Shown: positions 25,852-33,944 of the stretch, piece after piece
How the letters are laid out: every line of letters starts with the position of its first letter
Position numbering within the stretch: the first letter of the stretch is position 1
From: an uncultured beta proteobacterium
GTDB taxonomy: Bacteria > Pseudomonadota > Gammaproteobacteria > Burkholderiales > Burkholderiaceae_C
DNA length: 33,944 nucleotides
Assembly (NCBI GenBank): GCA_903897925.1
Contig: CAIUDG010000034.1
Coordinates: 1-33,944, forward strand
Direction of reading: 5' to 3'
Notes under the pieces: model-generated
The model's input: the letters and a program-made list of their open reading frames with translations, nothing else
Database searches by the model: none
Told to the model about the DNA's origin: nothing
Position numbers and translations under genes: made by a program

Positions 25852-26691
25852 CTACAAACTGGCTTCAATGCGGCGTCGCAACGCCGGGCTGACGTCTGGC
25901 AATACGCCAAACCAGGCTTGAAATGCCGGTCGCGCCTGGTGCAGCAGCATGCCCAGGCCATTGACCGTGGTGTTGCCACGCAGACGCGCGGCTTGCAGCA
26001 AGGGCGTTTCCAGTGGCACGTAGACCACGTCAGACACCAGTGCATGGGTCGGCAACTGGTCCAGCTGCAGGTCCAGCGCCGGGTTGCCGTGCATGCCCTG
26101 GTTGGTGGTGTTGACCAGCAGATTCAGATCGGCCAGCGCGGCGTGGCGCTGGCTCCAGGGGTAGGCCGTTACCGGCGCGCCGAATTCCCGCGCCAGCGCC
26201 AGCGCTTTGTCATCGCTGCGGTTGAGCAGGCGGATTTCCTTGGCGCCCTGGTCGGCCAGACTCAGTACCACCGCCCGTGCCGCGCCGCCGGCACCAAAGA
26301 CGGCGATCGGACCGGCATCGGCACGCCAGTGCGGTTGCGCTTCCAGCAGGCTCTGGATGTAGCCGAACCCATCGTTGTTGAAGCCCTTGAGCGAGCCATC
26401 GGGCTGCACCACGATGGTATTGAGCGCGCCCATGCGGCGTGCCATCGGGTCCACTTCGTGTACCAGATCCATGCTTTGCACCTTGTGCGGAATGGTCACA
26501 TTGCAGCCGCGAAAGCCCAGCGCCGCCAGTCCCGGCAGGGCTTGTTGAAGCTGGTCAGGGGCCACCGGCAACAGCACATAGGCGCCCTGCAGCTGGTATT
26601 GCGCAATCCAGTAGTTGTGGATTGCCGGGGAGCGGGAATGGGCGACTGGCCAGCCCATGACGCCGGCCAGTCCGTAACTTGCGTGACTCAT
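25852..26691 (-). CDS. aroE: Shikimate dehydrogenase (AroE family)
   Basis: 279 residues. Substrate-binding marks are SRSP (19-22), NVTIPHK with catalytic K70, N91 in GALNTIV and the catalytic ND pair at 106-107. The NADP(H)-binding loop is FGAGGAARAVV, and LNRSDDKA follows with an arginine often used for NADP selection. NTTNQGM replaces the common NATSxGM. The enzyme interconverts 3-dehydroshikimate and shikimate. Its place among aromatic catabolic genes raises the possibility of a catabolic role (shikimate or quinate oxidation towards 3-dehydroshikimate and protocatechuate), but a plain biosynthetic AroE is equally compatible with the sequence. It shares strand with the LysR gene (69 bases upstream) and with the peroxidase downstream. 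Confidence 0.9.
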   Translation of the reverse strand: MSHASYGLAGVMGWPVAHSRSPAIHNYWIAQYQLQGAYVLLPVAPDQLQQALPGLAALGFRGCNVTIPHKVQSMDLVHEVDPMARRMGALNTIVVQPDGSLKGFNNDGFGYIQSLLEAQPHWRADAGPIAVFGAGGAARAVVLSLADQGAKEIRLLNRSDDKALALAREFGAPVTAYPWSQRHAALADLNLLVNTTNQGMHGNPALDLQLDQLPTHALVSDVVYVPLETPLLQAARLRGNTTVNGLGMLLHQARPAFQAWFGVLPDVSPALRRRIEASL

Positions 26692-26760
26692 TCAATTCTT
26701 TCCTTGTGGTGCATCATAGTAGTTCAGCCGATAGGGCTATTTTCCACGGATGGCCGACCT

Positions 26761-27687
26761 TTACGTTGCGCTGGTACCCAGATCCAGGATGCGGGTCAGC
26801 AGTTCCATGGCCTTGCGCTGGGTCTGGGTGGTTGGGCGGTGTGCCGACCACACCAGCATCAGCTGGCTGCGGATGCTGGGCGAATGGATGGTGTGCACGC
26901 GGAAGGCGCGTGCGTCGTCAAAATTGTTCAAGGTGTAGCGGGGCAGGATGGCGTGGCCGATGCCTTCCTTGACCAGGTTCAGGATCGCGTTCAGGCCGTC
27001 GACTTCCAGAATCACCACGGGACGCCGGTTGATGGTCATCATTTCGCCTTCGATCAGGATGCGAAAGGCGTTCGGGCGGCTCGGCAGGATCAGCGGCAGC
27101 TCGGCCACTTCGCGCAGTGTCATGCTGGGCCAGTCTTTGGCGGCGCTGCTGCCGCGTGCGCGCGGCGTGGCGACGGCCGGGGAAATCAGCACCAGTTCGT
27201 CTTCGTGCAAGGTGGCCGTTTCCAGGTCCGAGGATTGTTCCGGGTTGTACAGCACCGCCAGGTCGAGGTTGCCGACGCGCAGACCCTCATGCATCAGTAC
27301 CGAGAATCCTTCGGTCAGGGACAGCTGCGCCTGCGGCAGTTCGGCCGCGAAGGCTTTGACCAGGGGCACGGTGATGACTTTGGAGAGCGAGGGCGGCAGA
27401 CCGATGGAGACCCTACCGGCCAGTGCGCCGCGCGCGGCACCGAGCTCTTCGCGGGTCAGTGCCACCTGGTGCAGGATGCCGCGGCCATGCTCCAGCAGCA
27501 GTTTGCCGGCTTCGGTGGGCACCGCACCGCGGCCATTGCGGGTCAGCAGGTTTTGCCGCAGTTCGACTTCGAGCAGGCGGATTTGCCGGCTCAGCGCCGG
27601 CTGCGCAATATCCAGCGAGATCGAGGCCCGGGTGAAACTGCCCAGTTCGGCGACGCGCACAAAATATTCCAGCTGTTTCAGGTCCAT
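26761..27687 (-). CDS. LysR-type transcriptional regulator, divergent from the protocatechuate gene block
   Basis: 308 residues. N-terminal HTH MDLKQLEYFVRVAELGSFTRAS followed by LDIAQPALSRQIRLLE, a linker helix, and an effector domain starting near GRVSIGLPPSLSKVITVPL. It most resembles LysR proteins set beside aromatic degradation genes. The divergent solo binding-fold gene and ligJKIABC operon are the likely targets, with a pathway intermediate such as protocatechuate or 2-pyrone-4,6-dicarboxylate as possible co-inducer; this is inference. ATG at 27687 gives the canonical LysR N-terminus. Confidence 0.92.
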   Translation of the reverse strand: MDLKQLEYFVRVAELGSFTRASISLDIAQPALSRQIRLLEVELRQNLLTRNGRGAVPTEAGKLLLEHGRGILHQVALTREELGAARGALAGRVSIGLPPSLSKVITVPLVKAFAAELPQAQLSLTEGFSVLMHEGLRVGNLDLAVLYNPEQSSDLETATLHEDELVLISPAVATPRARGSSAAKDWPSMTLREVAELPLILPSRPNAFRILIEGEMMTINRRPVVILEVDGLNAILNLVKEGIGHAILPRYTLNNFDDARAFRVHTIHSPSIRSQLMLVWSAHRPTTQTQRKAMELLTRILDLGTSAT

Positions 27688-27721
27688 GGCGGCTTGCCTT
27701 AAGAAAAGGGGATCGGCTTGC

Positions 27722-27744
27722 GCATAGCGCGGGATGAATTATGC
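27722..27744. promoter_or_regulatory. Candidate LysR-binding dyad
   Basis: GCATA (27722-27726) and TATGC (27740-27744) form an inverted repeat with 13 bases between, 35-57 bases upstream of the divergent LysR gene. LysR recognition sites are often ATA/TAT-type interrupted dyads in this position. The spacing does not give a perfect T-N11-A core. Confidence 0.3.
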
Positions 27745-27751
27745 CGATTCT

Positions 27752-27812
27752 GTATAGCTGCTAGTGGCGCTGCCAGCTTATCAAAGGTCGGGCCCCGGCC
27801 CAAAATGGCCGT
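27752..27812. repeat. Intergenic palindrome-rich element, REP-like
   Basis: The gap 27688-27838 holds a stretch beginning TATAGCTGCTAGTGGCGCT, then CCAGCTTATC, and GGGCC/GGCCC and GGCC-N6-GGCC inversions. From memory it resembles short TAGCTGCTAGCGC-type elements scattered through Comamonadaceae intergenic regions. Only one copy is clear in this window, so its repeat nature is unproven. Confidence 0.3.
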
Positions 27813-27838
27813 GTTGCAGTCAGCCACCTATCCAAGCT

Positions 27839-28522
27839 ATGACACTCCAAGGTATTTCCTCAATGGCCACGCGCCAATTGCTCCACGATTTGCTGGCCAG
27901 TTATAGCGCCCAGAGCGGGGTCGCGGTCGCCATGGAAGCAATCGGCGGTGTCGATGCCGCAAAGCGGGTGCAAGCCGGCGAAGCGTTCGATGTGGTGGTG
28001 CTGGCCAGCGATGCCATCGACAAACTGGCGGCGGCCGGGCAGCTACTGGCGACGAGCAAAGTCGATCTGGTGCGCTCCGGTGTCTCGGTGGCGGTGCCAG
28101 CGGGTGCCGCACGGCCCGATATTGGCAGCGCCGACGCATTGCGCCAGGCCGTGCTGGCGGCGCCCAGTGTGGGCTATTCCACCGGACCCAGTGGCGTTGC
28201 GCTGCTGCAGCTATTTCAGCGCTGGGGCATTGTCGAAGCCCTGCAGGGACGTCTGCGCCAGGCGCCGGCCGGGGTGCCGGTGGCGGCGCTGCTGGCGCGC
28301 GGGGAGGTGGCACTGGGCTTTCAGCAGCTTAGCGAACTGATCCATGCGCCAGGCATTCAGGTGATCGGACCGCTGCCTGCCGAGCTTCAGATCACCACCG
28401 TTTTTTCTGCGGCCATCGGTAGCCACAGCCACCAGCCCGCGGCGGTGCAGGCGCTGCTGGCATTTCTCGGCGCGCCCGCCAGCGCCGAGGCCAAGCGGCG
28501 CCACGGCATGGAGCCGGCCTGA
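27839..28522 (+). CDS. Solo substrate-binding-fold (type 2 PBP, ModA-like) protein, no signal peptide
   Basis: 227 residues. The fold matches ModA/extracellular-binding-type domains: GISSMATRQLLHDLLASYSAQSG, GGVDAAKRVQAGEAFDVVVLASDAIDKL, the middle SVGYSTGPSGVALLQLF crossover and QLSELIHAPGIQVIGPLP. No signal peptide precedes the fold from the start at 27839, and extending to 27764 adds only unlike, Pro/Cys-rich residues, so it is predicted cytoplasmic. No ABC permease or ATPase accompanies it. It sits immediately upstream of the protocatechuate operon and is probably expressed with it. Possible roles: intracellular ligand sensor, scavenger, or an enzyme using the binding fold. None is shown. 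Confidence 0.75.
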   Translation: MTLQGISSMATRQLLHDLLASYSAQSGVAVAMEAIGGVDAAKRVQAGEAFDVVVLASDAIDKLAAAGQLLATSKVDLVRSGVSVAVPAGAARPDIGSADALRQAVLAAPSVGYSTGPSGVALLQLFQRWGIVEALQGRLRQAPAGVPVAALLARGEVALGFQQLSELIHAPGIQVIGPLPAELQITTVFSAAIGSHSHQPAAVQALLAFLGAPASAEAKRRHGMEPA

Positions 28523-28541
28523 GGTAGGCGGCCGCCCACGC

Positions 28542-28580
28542 ATAGCAAATAGCAAATAGCAAATAGCAAATAAATAGCAA
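28542..28580. repeat. ATAGCAA heptanucleotide tandem repeat
   Basis: Four exact head-to-tail copies of ATAGCAA (28542-28569), then ATAA and a fifth copy (28574-28580). It lies 32-70 bases before the ligJ start, in the only sizeable gap in the operon. Seven-base units are prone to slipped-strand gain or loss, which would change promoter or leader spacing by seven. Confidence 0.9.
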
Positions 28581-28611
28581 CCTTCCGCCAGCGGATAACC
28601 AGGAGACTCCC

Positions 28612-29640
28612 ATGATCATCGACTGTCACGGCCACTACACCACCGCGCCGAAGGCGCTGGAAAACTGGCGCAATGCCCAGATTGCCAACCTGAATACACC
28701 CGAACTCGGCCCCAAGGTGGCCGATCTGAAAATCAGCGACGACGAGTTGCGCGAATCGATTGAAAGCAACCAGCTGCGCCTGATGCGCGAACGCGGTTCC
28801 GACCTGACGCTGTTCAGCCCGCGCGCCAGCTTCATGGCGCACCACATTGGCGACTTCAACACCAGCGCCACCTGGGCCGGCATCTGCAACGAGCTGTGCT
28901 ACCGCGTCAGCCAGTTGTTTCCCGCCCATTTCGTGCCGGTGGCGATGTTGCCGCAAAGCCCGGGCGTGGACCCGCGCACTTGCATCGCCGAACTGGAGCG
29001 TTGCGTCCATGACTACGGCAACGTTGGTATCAACCTGAACCCCGACCCCAGCGGCGGCCACTGGACCGCGCCGCCTTTGAGCGACAAGCACTGGTACCCA
29101 ATTTACGAAAAAATGGTCGAGTACGAGATTCCGGCCATGGTCCACGTCAGCACCAGCTGCAATGCCTGTTTTCACACCACCGGCGCGCACTACCTGAACG
29201 CTGACACCACCGCCTTCATGCAGTGCCTGACCAGCGACCTGTTCAAGGACTTTCCGACCCTGAAGTTCCTGATTCCGCACGGCGGCGGTGCTGTGCCCTA
29301 CCACTGGGGCCGCTTCCGTGGCCTGGCGCAGGAGCTGAAAAAGCCGCTGCTGCAGGACCATCTGCTGAACAATATTTTCTTTGACACCTGCGTCTACCAC
29401 CAGCCCGGCATCGACCTGCTGACCAAGGTGATTCCGGTCGACAACATCCTGTTCGCCAGCGAAATGATCGGTGCCGTGCGCGGCATCGATCCGGAAACCG
29501 GCAACTACTACGACGACACCAAGCGCTATATCCAGGCCTCGACGCAACTCAGCGAGGCCCAGCGCACGCAGATTTACGAAGGCAATGCGCGGCGCGTGTT
29601 CCCGCGTCTGGACGCGCTGCTGCAAGCGCGCGGCCAATAA
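28612..29640 (+). CDS. ligJ: 4-oxalomesaconate hydratase LigJ (PmdE)
   Basis: 342-residue amidohydrolase-superfamily protein of normal LigJ length (341 in Sphingobium). The N-terminal DCHGHYT carries metal-binding histidines; MAHHIGDFNTS, VGINLNPDPSGGHWTAPPL, HVSTSCNACFHTTGAHYLNAD, IPHGGGAVPYHWGRFRGL and FASEMIGAV follow in family order. It hydrates 4-oxalomesaconate to 4-carboxy-4-hydroxy-2-oxoadipate, with Zn2+ in the characterised enzyme. The ATG follows AGGAG at 28602-28606. It is the first gene of ligJKIABC; the heptanucleotide repeat lies just upstream. Confidence 0.94.
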   Translation: MIIDCHGHYTTAPKALENWRNAQIANLNTPELGPKVADLKISDDELRESIESNQLRLMRERGSDLTLFSPRASFMAHHIGDFNTSATWAGICNELCYRVSQLFPAHFVPVAMLPQSPGVDPRTCIAELERCVHDYGNVGINLNPDPSGGHWTAPPLSDKHWYPIYEKMVEYEIPAMVHVSTSCNACFHTTGAHYLNADTTAFMQCLTSDLFKDFPTLKFLIPHGGGAVPYHWGRFRGLAQELKKPLLQDHLLNNIFFDTCVYHQPGIDLLTKVIPVDNILFASEMIGAVRGIDPETGNYYDDTKRYIQASTQLSEAQRTQIYEGNARRVFPRLDALLQARGQ

Positions 29641-29676
29641 ACCAGCTAACCCAGTTAATCCAGCAAGGAGACAAAT

Positions 29677-30360
29677 ATGTATGAACTAGGTGTTGTGTAT
29701 CGCAATGTGCAGCGCGCCGATAGCGCAGTGGTGGATGGTCTGGCAGCGCTTGGCTCGGCAACTGTGCACGAGGCCATGGGCCGGGTCGGTCTGCTGAAGC
29801 CGTATATGCGGCCAATCTACAGCGGCAAGCAGGTATCCGGCAGTGCCATTACGGTGTTGCTGCAGCCTGGCGACAACTGGATGATGCACGTGGCGGCAGA
29901 GCAGATCCAGCCCGGCGATATCGTGGTGGCGGCGGTGACGGCCGAATGCAGCGATGGCTATTTCGGCGACCTGCTGGCAACCTCGTTCCAGGCACGCGGC
30001 GCGCGGGCACTGGTGATTGACGCCGGTGTGCGTGACGTGAAGACGCTGCAGGAAATGCAGTTCCCGGTCTGGAGCAAGGCGATTTCCAGCAAAGGCACCA
30101 TCAAGGCGACGCTGGGCTCGGTGAATATTCCGGTGGTCTGCGCCGGCATGCTGGTGACGCCCGGCGACGTGATCGTGGCCGACGATGACGGCGTGGTCTG
30201 CGTGCCGCGTGCCATGGCCGCCAAGACCCTGGAAGCAGCGCAGAAGCGCGAAAGCTTTGAAGGCGAGAAGCGCGCCAAGCTGGCCTCCGGCGTGCTCGGC
30301 CTGGACATGTACAAAATGCGCGAACCGCTGGCCGCCGCCGGTTTGCGCTATATCGACTGA
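29677..30360 (+). CDS. ligK: 4-carboxy-4-hydroxy-2-oxoadipate aldolase / oxaloacetate decarboxylase LigK (PmdF)
   Basis: 227 residues, RraA-like fold of the HMG/CHA aldolase family. It splits 4-carboxy-4-hydroxy-2-oxoadipate into pyruvate and oxaloacetate and also decarboxylates oxaloacetate. Visible marks are [14 protein letters not shown], the [20 protein letters not shown] segment, [28 protein letters not shown] (the Arg-Asp pair holding substrate and Mg2+) and [19 protein letters not shown]. Start ATG 29677 follows AAGGAG. It lies 36 bases after ligJ and 20 before ligI in the same operon. Confidence 0.94.
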   Translation: MYELGVVYRNVQRADSAVVDGLAALGSATVHEAMGRVGLLKPYMRPIYSGKQVSGSAITVLLQPGDNWMMHVAAEQIQPGDIVVAAVTAECSDGYFGDLLATSFQARGARALVIDAGVRDVKTLQEMQFPVWSKAISSKGTIKATLGSVNIPVVCAGMLVTPGDVIVADDDGVVCVPRAMAAKTLEAAQKRESFEGEKRAKLASGVLGLDMYKMREPLAAAGLRYID

Positions 30361-30380
30361 GTCCCGGAGCACGAATAGCC

Positions 30381-31307
30381 ATGAGCAAACCCACTTCCGG
30401 TGACTTCACCAAAACCGCTGGCTGGCTCGACTGGTTCAGCGGCCCCAGCGTGCCGCGCTTTCAGTTGCCGGCCGGCGCTGTCGACGCGCATTGCCATGTG
30501 TTTGGCCCGGGCGCCCAGTTTCCCTATGCGCCAGAGCGCAAATACACGCCTTGCGACGCTTCCAAGGAGCAGTTGTTCGCGCTGCGCGACCACCTCGGTT
30601 TCGAAAAAAATGTCATCGTGCAGGCCACCTGCCACGGCGCCGACAATCGCGCGCTGGTGGACGCACTGCTGCACAGCGAAGGCCGGGCGCGCGGAGTGGC
30701 CACCGTCAAGCGCGGCGTCACGGATGCCGAGTTGCAGGCCATGCACGACGCCGGTGTGCGCGGCGTGCGTTTCAATTTTGTCAAACGCCTGGTGGACTTC
30801 ACGCCGAAAGACGAGCTGATGGAAATCGCCGCCCGCATTGCCCAGTGGGGCTGGCATGTGGTGATTTATTTTGAAGCGGTGGACCTGCCCGAGCTGTGGG
30901 ACTTTTTCACGGCCTTGCCGACCACCGTGGTGGTGGACCACATGGGCCGCCCCGATGTGGCTTTGCCGCTGGACGGTCCGCAGTTTGCCTTGTTCCAGCA
31001 GTTCATGCGCCAGCACCCGAATGTGTGGAGCAAGGTCAGCTGCCCGGAACGCCTGTCCGTCAGCGGACCCAAAGCGCTGCAGGGCGAGCAGCAGGCCTAC
31101 CGCGACGTGGTACCGTTTGCGCGCGCCATTGTGGAAGAATTTCCGGACCGCGTGCTCTGGGGCACCGACTGGCCGCACCCGAACCTGAAAGACCACATGC
31201 CTGACGATGGCCTGCTGGTGGACTTTATTCCGCAGATTGCCGTAACGGCAGAATTGCAGCGCAAATTGCTGGTGGACAATCCCAACCGCCTTTACTGGAG
31301 CCGCTGA
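30381..31307 (+). CDS. ligI: 2-pyrone-4,6-dicarboxylate hydrolase LigI (PmdD)
   Basis: 308-residue amidohydrolase that opens the lactone of 2-pyrone-4,6-dicarboxylate to 4-oxalomesaconate without a metal. The opening motif VDAHCHVFGPGAQFPYAPERKY, the ATCHGADNRALVDAL stretch, GVRGVRFNFVKRL and the catalytic-aspartate motif WGTDWPHPN are characteristic of LigI. Its stop abuts the ligA start with no gap, so translation is coupled. A GGAG precedes the ATG by about 12 bases. Confidence 0.95.
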   Translation: MSKPTSGDFTKTAGWLDWFSGPSVPRFQLPAGAVDAHCHVFGPGAQFPYAPERKYTPCDASKEQLFALRDHLGFEKNVIVQATCHGADNRALVDALLHSEGRARGVATVKRGVTDAELQAMHDAGVRGVRFNFVKRLVDFTPKDELMEIAARIAQWGWHVVIYFEAVDLPELWDFFTALPTTVVVDHMGRPDVALPLDGPQFALFQQFMRQHPNVWSKVSCPERLSVSGPKALQGEQQAYRDVVPFARAIVEEFPDRVLWGTDWPHPNLKDHMPDDGLLVDFIPQIAVTAELQRKLLVDNPNRLYWSR

Positions 31308-33599
<2,292 letters not shown>

Positions 33600-33622
33600 A
33601 CCACTGGGCGCTGAAATGCGGT

Positions 33623-33646
33623 AGCTTATCGACCTGCGGATAAGCT
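33623..33646. other. Hairpin after ligC
   Basis: AGCTTATC (33623-33630) and GATAAGCT (33639-33646) are a perfect 8-base inverted repeat, with flanking GGGC and GCCC that could lengthen it after bulges. No T-run follows. It may stabilise the operon's 3' end or be part of an intergenic repeat. Confidence 0.45.
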
Positions 33647-33652
33647 GCCCAG

Positions 33653-33688
33653 AAAAGGCCGCTGCTGATGCCTCTGGCGGCCTGTTTG
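33653..33688. terminator. Probable bidirectional terminator between ligC and the last gene
   Basis: GGCCGC (33657-33662) pairs with GCGGCC (33677-33682). On the minus strand it is followed by TTTT (complement of AAAA 33653-33656), and on the plus strand by TGTTTG. It lies between convergent genes. Confidence 0.6.
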
Positions 33689-33703
33689 TGCTGGCGTTGG
33701 GTG

Positions 33704-33944
33704 CTAGTGCGCCATCGCAATCAGCGCCTGATGGTCGCCCTGGGCGTGGTACTGCCAGCGTGTGTGGCTGGCTGCCGGTGCGCCGAAGCCGGCCATGGCC
33801 TGTACCAAGGTGTCGATATCGCTCAGGCTCAGGGTGTCGTCGTTGACAAAGCGGATCTGCTCTATCTGGTGTTCGCGGCCCAGGAACCAGTTTGACAGGT
33901 CGATGTAGTCTGCACTGCCCAGTATGGCGACACGCAGGTCCTGG
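33704..33944 (-). CDS. C-terminal end of an unidentified protein, 5' part outside window
   Basis: 79 residues are visible before the TAG at 33704-33706. They read in part QDLRVAILGSADYIDLSNWF, then REHQIEQIRFVNDDTLSLSD, and end HQALIAMAH. Codon use is like neighbouring genes and the frame is clean, so this is a real gene running in from the right. I do not recognise the family. It converges on ligC. Confidence 0.6.
   Translation of the reverse strand, partial: QDLRVAILGSADYIDLSNWFLGREHQIEQIRFVNDDTLSLSDIDTLVQAMAGFGAPAASHTRWQYHAQGDHQALIAMAH

Noticed and set aside
25483..27702. A 739-codon open frame on the plus strand
   Set aside because: Runs antisense through the peroxidase, aroE and LysR genes, all of which carry clear family motifs on the other strand.
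28542..28580. CRISPR-like repeat
   Set aside because: Seven-base units with no spacers and no cas genes; a simple sequence repeat.
28387..29637. A 416-codon open frame on the minus strand
   Set aside because: Antisense of ligJ and of the end of the binding-fold gene; it also crosses the tandem repeat.
29641..29668. Three 9-base near-repeats CCAGCTAAC, CCAGTTAAT, CCAGCAAGG between ligJ and ligK
   Set aside because: Too short and imperfect to support a function; the last one is part of the ligK ribosome-binding site.

Overview
The window is GC-rich, tightly packed bacterial chromosome. The Comamonadaceae-like RpoD (Ala/Lys-rich N-terminus, acidic linkers), the gene order of the protocatechuate 4,5-cleavage operon (ligJ-ligK-ligI-ligA-ligB-ligC, the same order as Comamonas pmdEFDABC) and the general protein style all suggest a betaproteobacterium of the order Burkholderiales, probably Comamonadaceae (Rhodoferax/Polaromonas/Comamonas relatives). 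That placement is inference from protein resemblance; no rRNA is present.

Layout. (1) 1-4.9 kb, minus strand: core genes rpoD (cut by the window edge) and dnaG, preceded by an AhpD-like CxxC protein, then slyX. (2) 4.9-11.3 kb: a PAS-PAS-PAS-GGDEF-EAL c-di-GMP protein, a divergent FAD amine-oxidase-type oxidoreductase, an inward-rectifier (KirBac) potassium channel and a lipoprotein that looks like an FN3 domain plus a seven-bladed propeller. (3) 11.2-15.6 kb: a LysR regulator divergent from an orphan LigA/LigB-type extradiol dioxygenase pair, then a PAS-LuxR regulator divergent from a scoAB CoA-transferase operon, with a perfect dyad between them. (4) 15.6-16.9 kb: an AbiE-type toxin-antitoxin locus with an apparently complete antitoxin, paired operator repeats, and a toxin reduced to its C-terminal half. 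(5) 17.2-21.8 kb: a complete branched-chain-type ABC importer (periplasmic binding protein, LivHMGF). (6) 21.8-27.7 kb, minus strand: a membrane-anchored DGC/PDE with a C-terminal CZB zinc-binding domain, coupled by an ATGA overlap to a di-haem cytochrome c peroxidase, then aroE and a LysR regulator. (7) 27.8-33.6 kb, plus strand: a solo substrate-binding-fold protein without signal peptide, an ATAGCAA heptanucleotide repeat, and the six-gene protocatechuate 4,5-cleavage operon. The last 240 bases hold the C-terminal end of an unidentified minus-strand gene.

How it fits together. LigAB opens protocatechuate between C4 and C5, LigC oxidises the semialdehyde to 2-pyrone-4,6-dicarboxylate, LigI hydrolyses it to oxalomesaconate, LigJ hydrates that, and LigK cleaves the product to pyruvate and oxaloacetate. 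No recognisable oxalomesaconate tautomerase (LigU/GalD type) or PmdK-type transporter lies in the window. The Liv-type importer may bring in an aromatic acid or related substrate, AroE may connect the shikimate/quinate pool to protocatechuate, and the second LigAB pair may handle a related catechol. These links are inferences from position. The strongest candidates for undescribed biology are the peroxidase/CZB-c-di-GMP pair, the PAS-LuxR/scoAB dyad, the solo binding-fold protein with the heptamer repeat in front of the operon, and the orphan dioxygenase with its own LysR.
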